Shown: positions 33,230-43,600 of the stretch, one piece after another
How positions within the stretch are numbered: position 1 is the first letter of the stretch
Layout: every line of letters begins with the position of its first letter
Translations under genes and position numbers: made by a program
The notes under the pieces: generated by a model
What the model was told of the DNA's origin: nothing
Seen by the model: the letters and a program-made list of their open reading frames with translations, nothing else
Database searches by the model: none
Assembly (NCBI RefSeq): GCF_025151045.1
Contig: NZ_CP102285.1
Span: forward strand, 3,906,001 to 3,970,000
DNA length: 64,000 nucleotides
Source: Parabacteroides johnsonii DSM 18315
Lineage (GTDB): Bacteria > Bacteroidota > Bacteroidia > Bacteroidales > Tannerellaceae
Direction: 5' to 3'

Positions 33230-34597
33230 TTAAAATAGTTTCTTCAACTGGCTGAGTAGGCCGAGTTCGTTCAGAAATACGATGCCGATAGCGATCGGGG
33301 AGACGTATTTCATGAAGAAGACATAAATGGAAAAGAGGCGGAACTTGATTGTCCCCTCGTTGGTCAACTCGGCTTTCAGGATCTTCTTGTCGACACGTAT
33401 CCCGACAAAGATGCAGGTCAGCATTCCTCCTAGCGGCAGCATGATCTTGGCCGTCAGGTAATCCAACGCATCGAAAAAGATCAGTCCGCCTATCGTGAGC
33501 TCTTTCAATAACCCGAACGAGAGTGAACTGAGGACGCCTAAGATGAATACACCGACCGAAACGAGCCAAGCCGCTTTCTTACGTGTCATATGGAACTCTT
33601 CATGGATATAGGCGGTCACCACTTCATGCAGGGAGATGGTGGAAGTCAGGGCCGCCATCGCCAGCAGGATATAGAAAATAAGCGACCACAAGCTGCTGAA
33701 TGGTAATTGTTCGAATACGTTGGGTAAAGTGATGAATACCAGTTGGGCACCTGCCGACGGGGCAATCCCGAAGCTGAAGACAGCCGGGAAGATCATGATC
33801 CCTGCCAGGACTGCTACGAAAGTATTGATGATCGTCACCTGCCAGGCCGTCGCCAACATATTGGTGTCTTTTCCGAAATAAGAAGAGTAGGTGATAAGGC
33901 AACCCATGCCGAGACTTAGTGAAAAGAACGCTTGCCCGACGGCACTCAGCACAACGGATGAAGTCAGCTTGCTGAAATCCGGTTTGAATAGGTACACCAG
34001 TCCCGCTTCTGCATTTGGCAGCGTGACGGAGCGTATACACATCACGACCAGGATTAAGAACAGGAGCGGCATCATGATCTTGGAAGCCCGTTCGATCCCT
34101 TTTTCCACACCCGAAGCAATTACGAAATGCGTCAGCCCGATAAACACAGCTGTCCAGAAGATCGGCCGGAGCGCATTCGAAGAGAAGTTGTCGAAATCGG
34201 CGGTAAAATCCACTCCTGGAGTACTGTAGAGGCTGCCGTTCACCGTCTGCCAGACGTATTCGAGTGTCCAGCCGGAAACGACCGCATAGAAACCAAGGAT
34301 CAGGAAAGCGGCTAAAATACCATTGTATCCGATCCAGCACCATTTCGTCCCGGGAGCCATTTTCTTGAATGAACCGACTGTGTTGCTGCGGGAGTACCGG
34401 CCGATGAAGAACTCGGTTACCATCACCAGAATTCCTAAAAATATCATGAAAAGAATATAGATAAGCAAGAATGCGGCACCACCGTTTGTTCCTAACATAT
34501 AGGGAAAACGCCAGATACTTCCCAGCCCTACGGCGCATCCGACGGTAGCCAGGATAACTCCGAGTTTACTACCGAATGTGACTCTGTTGTCCACCAT
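33230..34597 (-). CDS. sodium-dependent transporter (NSS/SNF family)
   Basis: This inner-membrane sodium-coupled symporter of the neurotransmitter:sodium symporter family has 455 residues and about 11-12 helices. Helix 1 carries the unwound sodium/substrate site (GCAVGLGSIWRFPYMLGTNGGAAFL); family motifs EFFIGRYSRSN and GMGCLITYSSYFG (helix 6-7) follow. Members import amino acids or related compounds; the substrate is not predictable from sequence alone. It is 41 bp downstream of the LolD-like ATPase on the same strand, separated by an intergenic repeat, and is probably unrelated in function. Confidence 0.92.
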   Translation of the reverse strand: MVDNRVTFGSKLGVILATVGCAVGLGSIWRFPYMLGTNGGAAFLLIYILFMIFLGILVMVTEFFIGRYSRSNTVGSFKKMAPGTKWCWIGYNGILAAFLILGFYAVVSGWTLEYVWQTVNGSLYSTPGVDFTADFDNFSSNALRPIFWTAVFIGLTHFVIASGVEKGIERASKIMMPLLFLILVVMCIRSVTLPNAEAGLVYLFKPDFSKLTSSVVLSAVGQAFFSLSLGMGCLITYSSYFGKDTNMLATAWQVTIINTFVAVLAGIMIFPAVFSFGIAPSAGAQLVFITLPNVFEQLPFSSLWSLIFYILLAMAALTSTISLHEVVTAYIHEEFHMTRKKAAWLVSVGVFILGVLSSLSFGLLKELTIGGLIFFDALDYLTAKIMLPLGGMLTCIFVGIRVDKKILKAELTNEGTIKFRLFSIYVFFMKYVSPIAIGIVFLNELGLLSQLKKLF

Positions 34598-34626
34598 ATT
34601 TGAATTAAAAATTAAGAATTAAAAAT

Positions 34627-34658
34627 GATTGTCAATTATCAATTGTCAATTGTCAATT
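34627..34658. repeat. CAATTGTCAATTG-type intergenic repeat forming a gene end
   Basis: Near-tandem units of TCAATTG. On the minus strand they encode the last residues (QLTIDN) and the stop codon of the LolD-like gene. Confidence 0.75.
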
Positions 34659-35304
34659 GAACCGTTCCGTCTTTGATATGGATCACGCGGTCCGTATCGG
34701 TTGCCAACTGCTCGTCGTGCGTGACGATCACGAATGTCTGGTGCATTTGGTCGCGCAGGTCGAAGAAGAGCTTGTGCAGTTCTTCCTTGTTTTTGGTATC
34801 CAGGCTTCCCGACGGTTCGTCTGCAAGGATGACGGACGGGTTGTTGATAAGGGCGCGGGCAACGGCTACGCGCTGTTTCTCTCCCCCCGACAATTCGTTC
34901 GGTTTGTGAGACATCCGGTCGGCCAGATTCATGAAGTCGAGGATCTCCTTCGCTCTCTTCTCCGCCGCAGCCGGTTTTTCACGGGCGATCAATGCGGGGA
35001 TCATCACGTTCTCCAAAGCTGTGAACTCCGGAAGAAGCTGATGGAACTGGAAAACGAAACCGATGTTCCGGTTGCGGAATGCTGCCAGTTTCTCTTCCGA
35101 AAGGCGGACGGTTTCGGTCCCGTTTATATATAATTTACCGCTGTCCGGAGCATCGAGTGTCCCGATGATCTGAAGCAGGGTTGTTTTTCCTGCCCCGCTC
35201 GGACCGACAATCGCTACGATCTCACCCTCACCTATCGTCAGGTCGATTCCTTTCAATACTTGCAGGGAGCCGAAGCTTTTGGTTATTCCTTCTGTTTGTA
35301 TCAT
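34639..35304 (-). CDS. lolD: LolD-like ABC transporter ATP-binding protein
   Basis: This ATPase belongs to the MacB/LolD class, which drives mechanotransmission permeases such as the LolCE lipoprotein-release complex. It has 221 residues: Walker [10 protein letters not shown] at about 34-42, the Q-loop [21 protein letters not shown], the signature [15 protein letters not shown] (about 139-153), Walker [13 protein letters not shown] and switch VTHD. No FtsX-type permease gene is adjacent, which is usual for lolD in Bacteroidales, so LolD is the best name but other partners are possible. The last six residues come from an intergenic repeat. Confidence 0.85.
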   Translation of the reverse strand: MIQTEGITKSFGSLQVLKGIDLTIGEGEIVAIVGPSGAGKTTLLQIIGTLDAPDSGKLYINGTETVRLSEEKLAAFRNRNIGFVFQFHQLLPEFTALENVMIPALIAREKPAAAEKRAKEILDFMNLADRMSHKPNELSGGEKQRVAVARALINNPSVILADEPSGSLDTKNKEELHKLFFDLRDQMHQTFVIVTHDEQLATDTDRVIHIKDGTVQLTIDN

Positions 35305-35308
35305 ATCA

Positions 35309-35387
35309 ATTGAAAGTTGAAAGTTGAAAGTTGAAAGTTGTATAAGGAAAAGAATAACTTTTCATTTTCAACTTTCAACTTTCAACT
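35309..35387. repeat. TTGAAAG repeat array in inverted orientation
   Basis: Four units of TTGAAAG (35309-35340) face an inverted set, CAACTTT units at 35368-35387, across a 27-base spacer, so the transcript can fold into a long stem. The right arm encodes the last residues (QLKVES) of TcdA. The array fills the 63-bp gap between tcdA and lolD. Confidence 0.8.
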
Positions 35388-36093
35388 GGTTAATAACATA
35401 TGAGGCCAAATGGCATCCGAATATCGCCGGCATATAGGAAACGGTTCCGGTTGTTGTCCGTTTACATTGCTCGCCCTCTACCTCTATGATGGCATCCGGA
35501 TTGGCGATTTCTGTGGAGAAGACAACCGGAATACCTCTGTTTATACCTAACCCGCGCAGCCGTTTACGTACGGCTTTCGCCAGGCCGCAGTTGCAGGTCT
35601 TCGATATATCCGAGATCCTGACCTGTGACGGGTCCATCTTGGCTCCTGCACCCATCGAGGAAACGACGGGAATATTTTTCTTATAAGCGTGATACAAAAG
35701 GAATACTTTCGGACTGAGGGAATCGATCGCGTCGACGACAAAATCATACCGGGTTGCAGAAAGCACCTCTTCTGTCCGTTCGTCGCGCAAGAACTCGTTC
35801 AGGACATTTAGTTTCAGACGGGGATTGATATCTAACAGGCGACGGGCTACGACTTCGACTTTCGGCATCCCTAATGTCGAATGTAACGCCGGCAGTTGAC
35901 GGTTGATATTACTTTCGTTTACCGTATCGGCGTCTACGATTGTCATGTGGCCGATTCCGGCCCGGCATATCTGTTCGGCAGCGTATGCTCCCACACCTCC
36001 TAATCCTACTACCAGCACATGGCTATGTGCCAGTCTCTCCATCCGGTCGGCGCCTAACAAAAGTTCCGTCCGTGTGTTCCAATTGTAACTCAT
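35368..36093 (-). CDS. tcdA: tRNA threonylcarbamoyladenosine dehydratase
   Basis: This E1-like (ThiF/MoeB superfamily) enzyme cyclises the t6A37 modification of tRNA to ct6A with ATP. It has 241 residues: the nucleotide-binding VVGLGGVGAYAAEQICRAG (about 28-46) and the Arg in NINRQLPAL and Asp VVDAID (about 122) are present, as is the short CsdE-type C-terminal region TTTGTVSYMPAIFG. The length is near the E. coli TcdA. It is transcribed away from the GH20 gene. The extreme C-terminus (QLKVES) is written by the neighbouring repeat. Confidence 0.9.
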   Translation of the reverse strand: MSYNWNTRTELLLGADRMERLAHSHVLVVGLGGVGAYAAEQICRAGIGHMTIVDADTVNESNINRQLPALHSTLGMPKVEVVARRLLDINPRLKLNVLNEFLRDERTEEVLSATRYDFVVDAIDSLSPKVFLLYHAYKKNIPVVSSMGAGAKMDPSQVRISDISKTCNCGLAKAVRKRLRGLGINRGIPVVFSTEIANPDAIIEVEGEQCKRTTTGTVSYMPAIFGCHLASYVINQLKVES

Positions 36094-36150
36094 TAAAATG
36101 ATTTTAGGTGCAAAAGTAATAAATCAATCAGAAACGCCCGTTTTTTTATA

Positions 36151-36158
36151 TATCTTTG
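36151..36158 (+). promoter_or_regulatory. -7 box of the GH20 gene
   Basis: TATCTTTG lies 22 bases before the start codon; no clear -33 TTG is visible. Confidence 0.5.
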
Positions 36159-36180
36159 TCACATTTTAATTCAAATACCT

Positions 36181-38154
36181 ATGAAGATACAACTCTATTG
36201 GCTGCTTTCGGCAGCTTTATTGTTATTGCCTGGAAAGGCAGACGCCGCAAATAACAAGAAACCGTTCGTCATCCCTGAATTGCAGGAGTGGAGAGGTAGC
36301 CAGGGAATGTTCACCCCTACAGCGACATCCCGGATCGTGTATACCGGAAAAGATCCGTCCGTTGTCCGTGTAGCCAATCAGTTTGCCGACGACTACGCGT
36401 TAATGTTCGGCCGCCGGATGATGGTGGTGCAAGGCCGTGCGGCTGCTGGCGATTTTGTTTTCTCCCTTTCGTCCGACAGCCGGTTGGGAGAGGAAGGCTA
36501 CACGATGAAGATTACCGATCGTGTTACTGTTACCGCTCCCAAGAGCAAAGGACTGTATTGGGCTACCCGTACGTTGCTACAACTGACCGAACAGCAGGGA
36601 AACCAGGCTTTACCGAAAGGGACGGCCCGCGATTATCCCGATTATGCGATTCGTGGTTTTATGATGGATTGCGGGCGTAAGTTTATTCCGATGAGCATGT
36701 TGCGCGATTATGTGAAGATGATGGCTTACTATAAGATGAATACATTCCAAATTCATTTGAACGATAATGCTTTCAAGCAGTATTATAATCATGATTGGAG
36801 CAAGACCTATTCGGCTTTCCGTCTCGAATGCGAAACTTACCCCGGACTGACTGCCCGTGACGGTTATTATACAAAAAAGGAGTTTATCGCCCTTCAGCAA
36901 CTCGCCGACAGCCTGGGTGTCGAGATCATCCCGGAGATAGATGTCCCGGCACATTCGCTTGCGCTTACACAATACAAGCCGGAGATAGGCAGTGAAGAAT
37001 ACGGCATGGACCATCTCGACCTGTTCAAGCCTGAAACCTATGAGTTCGTGGATGCTCTTTTCCGCGAGTACCTGGAAGGACGTAATCCTGTCTTTGCCGG
37101 TAAGCGTGTCCATATCGGTACGGATGAGTATTCCAATAAGAAACAGGATGTGGTGGAGAAATTCCGTGCTTTCACCGATCATTATATCCGTTTCGTGGAA
37201 GGTTTCGGCAAGCAGGCTTGTGTCTGGGGAGCTTTGACGCACGCGAAGGGTGAGACGCCTGTCAAATCGAAGAATGTGTTGATGAGTGCCTGGTATAACG
37301 GGTATGCCGATCCGAAAGAAATGATCAAACAAGGCTATGATCTGATCAGTATTCCTGACGGGTATCTATATATCGTTCCTGCGGCAGGCTATTATTATGA
37401 TTACCTGAATACGGAAATGCTTTATAAGGAATGGACACCTGCCCACATTGGGAAAGAGGTGTTCCCTGAAAAGCATAAACAGATCAAAGGGGGAATGTTT
37501 GCTGTCTGGAACGACCACGCGGGCAACGGTATCAGTACGAAGGATATTCATTACCGTGTGTTTCCCGCCATGCAGACGTTAGCAGTCAAAATGTGGACAG
37601 GGAAGGATTGTGCTGTTCCGTATGAAGAATTCAACAGTGCGAGGACGGCGATCAGCGAAGCTCCAGGGGTGAACGTGGCCGGACGTGTCGGTACGAAGCC
37701 GCGTGCCGTCTACAACCTCGAAACCTTGAAGCCGGGAATGGAAACGGGATTGAAAGAGATCGGTTATCATTATACTGTCTCTTTCGATATCAAAGCGGAG
37801 GCGGAAGAAAAGGGCACCGAGTTGTTCCGTTCGCCTGATGCCGTCTTTTATCTGTCCGATCCGGCTTCCGGAAAGTTGGGATTTATCCGGGATGGCTATC
37901 TGAATACCTTCAATTACCAGTTTTATCCTGAAGAGACTGCATCGGTAACCATCACCGGAGATGAGAAATCTACGCGTCTTTACATCGATGGCAAACTGAA
38001 AGAAGACCTGGATATCCAAAAACGTTACTTCAATGGAGGGAAAGATTCGATGCGATATGTCCGCACATTAGTGTTCCCATTGGAAAAAGCGGGGGATTTC
38101 AAGAGTTCGATCCGTAATGTGGAAGTGTTGAACTATTGCAAGCCGGAGATGTAG
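36181..38154 (+). CDS. GH20 beta-N-acetylhexosaminidase
   Basis: This exported glycoside hydrolase should remove terminal beta-linked GlcNAc or GalNAc by substrate-assisted catalysis. It has 657 residues: a signal peptide of about 22, a GH20b-type alpha/beta domain (about 30-150), and the TIM barrel from RGFMMDCGRKFIP with the catalytic pair Asp315-Glu316 in HIGTDEYSNK. After about residue 500 comes a beta-sandwich with LamG/concanavalin-like features (AVFYLSDPASGKLGF, TRLYIDGKL). It stands alone with its own -7 box and a strong terminator. Targets are probably host mucin or peptidoglycan-type sugars. Confidence 0.92.
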   Translation: MKIQLYWLLSAALLLLPGKADAANNKKPFVIPELQEWRGSQGMFTPTATSRIVYTGKDPSVVRVANQFADDYALMFGRRMMVVQGRAAAGDFVFSLSSDSRLGEEGYTMKITDRVTVTAPKSKGLYWATRTLLQLTEQQGNQALPKGTARDYPDYAIRGFMMDCGRKFIPMSMLRDYVKMMAYYKMNTFQIHLNDNAFKQYYNHDWSKTYSAFRLECETYPGLTARDGYYTKKEFIALQQLADSLGVEIIPEIDVPAHSLALTQYKPEIGSEEYGMDHLDLFKPETYEFVDALFREYLEGRNPVFAGKRVHIGTDEYSNKKQDVVEKFRAFTDHYIRFVEGFGKQACVWGALTHAKGETPVKSKNVLMSAWYNGYADPKEMIKQGYDLISIPDGYLYIVPAAGYYYDYLNTEMLYKEWTPAHIGKEVFPEKHKQIKGGMFAVWNDHAGNGISTKDIHYRVFPAMQTLAVKMWTGKDCAVPYEEFNSARTAISEAPGVNVAGRVGTKPRAVYNLETLKPGMETGLKEIGYHYTVSFDIKAEAEEKGTELFRSPDAVFYLSDPASGKLGFIRDGYLNTFNYQFYPEETASVTITGDEKSTRLYIDGKLKEDLDIQKRYFNGGKDSMRYVRTLVFPLEKAGDFKSSIRNVEVLNYCKPEM

Positions 38155-38184
38155 GCTTGACAGACGATAATTGTGGAATGATAG

Positions 38185-38224
38185 ACGGGGCGTGTGGATT
38201 TTTTCTACACGCCCCGTTGTTTTA
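38185..38224 (+). terminator. intrinsic terminator of the GH20 gene
   Basis: ACGGGGCGTGT (38185-38195) pairs perfectly with ACACGCCCCGT (38207-38217), with TGTTTTA after it. Confidence 0.9.
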
Positions 38225-38347
38225 TGGGGTGATTTCCCGCTTTATAAGCGCTTTTATCGGTTTGGCATGGCATTTGTATTTATGTTGATGTAATGAAGTT
38301 TAGGTTATAAGAAGATTGTTAGATTTAGGTTTTTAAGATGTAAGGTT

Positions 38348-38674
38348 ATGAAAAAGATTGTTTTAGCATTAGTCGTTACAGTTGTTGCATGTGTGGTGGT
38401 ATTTGCATCTCAGGATGTGAAATGTAGACAAGCTGCGGTATACTCATCTTTCGAACAGGCTACTCCTGACGGATTCAGGAAAATAGATATACAAAACCTT
38501 CCGCATGCCGTATTACGGACAATGGGAACCTCTTCCTCTTATGAGGGTTGTACTTTTGAAGGTGCTTACATGATGGGGCATCCCGGAAGTGAAACTTATA
38601 AGATCGAGATTTGTAATCCGGATCGGAGCGAGGAGTTTGTGTTAATGAATGGTCGCGGAGAAGTGATTGAGTAA
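38348..38674 (+). CDS. small secreted hypothetical protein (PepSY-like?)
   Basis: The 108-residue protein has a clear signal peptide (to about residue 20, VVFAS). The mature part of about 88 residues has a VKCRQAAVYSSF opening and ends GRGEVIE; the order helix (IQNLPHAVLRTM) then strands (TYKIEICN, EFVLMNGRGEVI) resembles PepSY/BLIP-like small domains common in Bacteroidales, but similarity is weak. Two cysteines in the mature part could form a disulfide. It is flanked by terminators on both sides (38185 and 38701), so it is a single-gene unit. Function unknown. Confidence 0.7.
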   Translation: MKKIVLALVVTVVACVVVFASQDVKCRQAAVYSSFEQATPDGFRKIDIQNLPHAVLRTMGTSSSYEGCTFEGAYMMGHPGSETYKIEICNPDRSEEFVLMNGRGEVIE

Positions 38675-38700
38675 GAAATTATATTGGATGATTATATTGG

Positions 38701-38770
38701 AAGGAAGTGTGTCGAGATCTATCTGTTTTTCTATCAAGAAAAAGATGATTTTAACACACTTCCTTTTAGA
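38701..38770 (+). terminator. long terminator hairpin after the small secreted protein gene
   Basis: AAGGAAGTGTGT (38701-38712) pairs with ACACACTTCCTT (38754-38765). An inner stem (ATCTGTTTTTCT with AGAAAAAGAT) continues it and a short T-run follows. It separates two convergent genes. Confidence 0.8.
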
Positions 38771-40633
38771 TTATTTTATTTTCTGATAAATCATTTCCAA
38801 AGTCGCTAATCTTGTCGTTTTCCCGGCTTCTATGCCCGGCAGGTCCGTTCTGCTCAACTTTTTCCAGGCGGCCAGAGTCGTTGCATCCACCGGCTCCTGC
38901 AAACGTGCAGTCCATTCGGGAAGGTAGCCGCGCAGTCCCAAATACTGCACCATGCGGAAGTGAGGACTCGTGTAATCCACATCCTTGAAATACATAAGCG
39001 TCGCTTTCTGGTCGATCAGTTTGTCCTGTAGGCGGGAGAGGTCGATATTCTGCACCTTCACCTTCCCGTCGATCGAAAGGGCAGAGGCGATACCGGCGGC
39101 CTGTCCCATCGCCATCCAGCAAGGCTCCATGCGCAGGGTGGAAAATCCGATGTGCGAACCCGAAACCGGGACGGGCAACAGAAGGTTGTCCACCTCTTTC
39201 GGAACCATCACGCCATAGGGGACTGTATATACCGCCGACGGATAACTCAGGAAGCCGTCCAGATGCACCCTTCCTTTTTCTCTTTTCCGCACCGCATGCG
39301 AATCCAGCGCATAATGGCTGGCCGTTATGCTGCTTTCGTGGATGGGCGGGCGGCTGCCGATCGTTACCGGAATGGCATCGTTGGCGGTAAAGAAATAGGC
39401 GCCTTCGAAACGACGGCCCTCACGGACGTAGACCTGGCGTGGGAAATGTCCGTTGTCCGCATATTCGTCTTTCGAAAGGCCCCATTCTTTTGCCGCTTTG
39501 CGGAAGTGGGCGGGCAGTTCGGGATCGTTTTGGGCGAACCAGAAAAGACCTTCGGTGTATTCGCGCAGACGTTGGGCGAACTTGTCACGCCATTCCCACG
39601 AAGAAGTGGGCCAAGGCCAGTTTTCCTCAGGCAGGTCGGTGGAGACGAACACGCCGTGCTGGTTATTGGCGTCCGTCTTCATGTTCGGGACATGGACGAT
39701 GTTGGTGATCTTGGCGATCCCCCATTTGTCACCCGGAAGTTTGGATGGGTTGCCGGCCTTGATATGCTTCCGGTTCTCTTCCATCATTTCGGGTGTCACG
39801 CGTTGCATGGCGGCATCCGTGTTGCGTCCGGTCCAGACATCCTCCACGATGGAGGCATAGTCTTCGCGGTTGTAACGGGCCGGCTTGGTGAAGGCCACGC
39901 GGTTCGCCGGATTGTTGGTCAGACAGAGGCGGTAATTGTAGGACTGCACGGCATTGTCTTTCTTGAACGTGCTGCCGTCCCCTTCCGGACCGCCCCAATA
40001 TTTGTAGACGCGTCCGGCTCCAGGTTCGCCGAACTCGTCTTTCCCTTCGCGCCCTACACGGAAAGGAACGCCGGCGGCGGCTCCGAGGTCACCTTCGTAG
40101 GTGGCATCCAGGAATACCGAACCGGTGTATTCCTCCATCTCTCCGGTTTCCCGGTTCAGGATGCGGATCTTTTCGATGCGGTTATCGCGCATAACTATGT
40201 TTTCATCTTCGGCATCGAACTGACGCATGGTCAGGACCGTGATCTTGTCCTTCTGTCCGTCGAGCATCTTCTGGAAGATGCGTGCTCCGACGGAGGGTTC
40301 GAAGTGGTAACCGTCACTGCATACTTTCACCTGCTCGGAAGCAGGACCGTAGGTATCGATATAGTGTTGCTTCACCGCGTCTACAAACTCACGGAACAGA
40401 CCGGTCGTTGCGGCACGGGTGGCGATGTCAGTTGCTCCGAGTCCGTTGGCGGGCAGTCCGCCGACATAGCGGGTTCGTTCGAGTATCACCGATTTTTTCC
40501 CCATCCGGGCGGCAGAGATGGCTGCCATGATCCCTCCGGGATTCCCTCCGACGATCACCAGGTCGTAGGACGATTGGCCGAAAGCGGTCGCACAGGCTAA
40601 AAGGAGGGAGAGTACAAGTGTTTTCTTTCTCAT
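38771..40633 (-). CDS. exported FAD-dependent oxidoreductase
   Basis: This flavoenzyme of the FAD_oxidored class (often miscalled xanthan lyase in Bacteroidota) has 620 residues. A Sec signal peptide (to about residue 19, AFG) is followed by the dinucleotide-binding motif VIVGGNPGGIMAAISAARMGKKSVILE at about 26-52, and by GGLPANGLGATDI. A central PVSGSHIGFSTLRMEPCWMAMGQAAGIAS motif (about 505-535) is typical of the FAD-binding C-terminal part. It lies 6 bp behind the 1000-residue flavoprotein gene and is the last gene of the third SusC/SusD locus. The substrate is unknown; it probably acts on the imported saccharide in the periplasm. Confidence 0.88.
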   Translation of the reverse strand: MRKKTLVLSLLLACATAFGQSSYDLVIVGGNPGGIMAAISAARMGKKSVILERTRYVGGLPANGLGATDIATRAATTGLFREFVDAVKQHYIDTYGPASEQVKVCSDGYHFEPSVGARIFQKMLDGQKDKITVLTMRQFDAEDENIVMRDNRIEKIRILNRETGEMEEYTGSVFLDATYEGDLGAAAGVPFRVGREGKDEFGEPGAGRVYKYWGGPEGDGSTFKKDNAVQSYNYRLCLTNNPANRVAFTKPARYNREDYASIVEDVWTGRNTDAAMQRVTPEMMEENRKHIKAGNPSKLPGDKWGIAKITNIVHVPNMKTDANNQHGVFVSTDLPEENWPWPTSSWEWRDKFAQRLREYTEGLFWFAQNDPELPAHFRKAAKEWGLSKDEYADNGHFPRQVYVREGRRFEGAYFFTANDAIPVTIGSRPPIHESSITASHYALDSHAVRKREKGRVHLDGFLSYPSAVYTVPYGVMVPKEVDNLLLPVPVSGSHIGFSTLRMEPCWMAMGQAAGIASALSIDGKVKVQNIDLSRLQDKLIDQKATLMYFKDVDYTSPHFRMVQYLGLRGYLPEWTARLQEPVDATTLAAWKKLSRTDLPGIEAGKTTRLATLEMIYQKIK

Positions 40634-40639
40634 AAAATG

Positions 40640-43600
40640 CTATTTACAGTTTAATATTTCTTGTGCGTAACGGGCATAGTGGCCTTGCAGGCCGTCGGCA
40701 TACCGGCGGAGTACTTCTTCCCCGATACCGTCTTGGTCGCCGCATAGGTAAAGGGCTCTTGCCAAATGCAATTCCTTCAACGCGAGGTTACGGGTGGATG
40801 TGTCGTTGAGGTCGGGAACGGCTTTGCTGCGCGCTTCGGTGTAGGAAAGGATCGAATGCCCCCGTACCCCCGGTGTCGTCAGCATGGTTGCCAGTTGGGG
40901 AACCGCTTCTCGGCTGCCTATTGCTTCCGTAGCCATAGCGATGGCACGGAAATGGGAAAGATAGTCTTCCGGTTCCAACTTCTTTGCCTTTTCCAGTACG
41001 GTGGGCAGTACGGATGTTTCGCGAGAGTTTCCCAACGCGGTGATAAGGGCATCCAAGCGGCTGAGGCACATCCCGAATTGTCCCATCCCGGTGTAGTGCC
41101 AGCCCTCGTCCCAATCTTTATATTGGCGGATGGCTTCAGCCAGTACCGGAGCGTGTTTCCCTTGTCCTAAAATACAGAGGATGCTGGCGAGGATTACCCT
41201 CTCTTCCGGCATAGTGGCTCCGGCGATTTGTTTGCCGGCGAGCTGTATACAACGTTCGGGATCGGTCAACAGTATTTCGAGCCCTTTATAATTATCCGTC
41301 ACACTGGTGATGGCCTTCTTCATCTCGGAATTACTGAACCCTTTAAACTCCTTATCCGTCAGCACCCGTTGCGGCAGATTCCCGATCTCGACCAGGTGAC
41401 GCTGCACCTTTTTGATATCTATCTTGCGCGGAGATTTATTTTCTTTGACACATAGGGCGGAGAGGTAGCCGACTGCATATCCCTGGTTTTGCAGGCAGGG
41501 CTGCATACGAATCACCGGCATGGCATCCCGGTGAGCACTTGCTCCCAGACCGGTTGTCAGAATCCCTTCCAATCCTTTAGGCAGAAGACTGCGTAGTGGA
41601 ACATCTGCGTCATAGATCATATGCCGTTTTTCCGGCGGGTTCAGGATAAAGAGAGGGTCTATGATCATGCCATGTGTATCGAACGAGCTTTTGTGATAAG
41701 AAATCGTGTCGGGATAGCGGCGATGGTTTATCACGTCGTATACCGAGATGATGTAGTCTCCGATCACCCGCCGGCGTTCGCGTGTCTGGGGGATTTTGAC
41801 CAGATCGTATTGTCCTTGCAGTTTTGTTTTGGCTTGTACGAAAGCGCGTGAGACATCCAGTATATCCGTATCGTCAACGAATAGCCAATCGTTATTGTTA
41901 TAATAGTCACCCGGTGCCCATTTGCCGGTTCCCGCACCTTGTACGGCGATTGTTTTTTTGCCTGTATAATCGAATGATGCACCGGCTGCAATAGCTATGT
42001 CTGCACTTCCTGTACTGTCTATCAATATTTTGGATAGGATGACACCCCGCCCGAAGGGAGTGGCGACAACGACTCCTTTTACCTGGTTCCCTTCTGTCAA
42101 AGCCCCGCATCCCATCACGCCGAACCAGAGTTTGCCTCCTGCCTGTAGCAGCTCTTTACGATGCCATTCCATCTTCCAGTCGGCGGGGAAGCGGCCTTCC
42201 CCTTTGGGTTGTCTTGGATGGTCTTTGGGTGCCATTGCCAGGACACTCTTATCTATATGAGCGGTATATCCGCCCCGGAACCCGTCCCAATAGACTCCGA
42301 TCATACCCAGCGTGCTTAATCCGCCAAGCCCGTGCAGGTATTCCAATACCAATGTGTTGGCTCCCTGTTTGGCTGCGGATATCCCGGCGGAAGCACCTGC
42401 TGTACCGCCTCCCATCACAACTACGTCGTAGCTACCTAAAATCGGGAGTGCACCTGACGGAGAGTCGACGAATCCCTTTTGCAGAGACGGACGGAGCGGG
42501 GAGAGCAGTTCGCCTGTTTGTCCGTAGTTCGAAGCATTTACTTTGAGTTGACGGACAGTGGCTTGAGCCGGTACGGGTATATCCTTTATCTGTCTGGCAA
42601 CCGTTTCTCCCATCATCTCTCCTATGAATAAAGCCGGAACGGGACGCATCACTTGGGTTGCCAGTTCTCTTGGTATTTCGGCACAGGGTCCGAGTACCCA
42701 TAGGTTTGCTATATTCTTTGATTTAAACGCTTGCATCGGTAGCTTGCGCAAGGAAACCGGATTTCCGTTATATGCTTTTTCGCTGTCAATCGTTTGTTTC
42801 GGAATATACCAGAGCAGATCCGAGCTATCGACCTGCTCGATATCCCATGTCCGGCTGCGGATGATCTGTTCGGCCTCGGCCAGTGATGCATACGAGTCGT
42901 CTTTGAGCGGTAAACGGAATGTATAGCGGGTGACCGGATAGCTTTTCTCGCCAACCTTGATGGGTTGGGATAATTCTTCGGCCAGGATAATTTCCGGTGC
43001 TTCTTTTTTGGTATTTCCTACTACGGTATAGCAGAATTCCTGCGTACCTGCGGTAAAAGGTTTACGTTCCGCTCCTGATAGTCCTGCAACGGAAGCATTG
43101 TGTGTCGCATCGATAATCGCTTTACAACGGATGGCTTGTCTGCCCGAACGGTTCGCGATCACGACTCCCGCAGGTTTTCCGGACGGGTCCGTCAGCACAT
43201 TCGTTACATAACTGCTGTAAAGGAATTGGACATTGTTGTCAATCAATTCATCTTCCAATGTTTTCTTTATATGCAGCGGGGTCGGGAAATTTTTCCCCGG
43301 AAAGAGCTTGCGTGCAAGTGCTGTCTGCAATTTTTCTCCTGCTTCCCGTTCGTAGAGATGTGAGCCGCAGATGTCTTCACCCAAATAAGGCATGTAGCCA
43401 ACTAAATAAACCCGGCTACCTGCTTTCGCTGCGGCAGCAGCTGCGGCAATTGCCCGCGAACTTCCGCCCGCGACCACAAGGTCTACCTCTGCAATCACCG
43501 GAATCTTACGCGCCCCTTCATGGCAGAACCCTTCGTCGGGAACGGCTGATTGTATTGTTGACTTTGCTTCTACAATTTGTCCGACAGAAGCTAAAGCTCC

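Noticed and set aside
39152..40600. 482-codon frame on the plus strand opposite the FAD oxidoreductase
   Set aside because: It mirrors the oxidoreductase frame; the sense product has a signal peptide and a nucleotide-binding motif, the antisense product has none.
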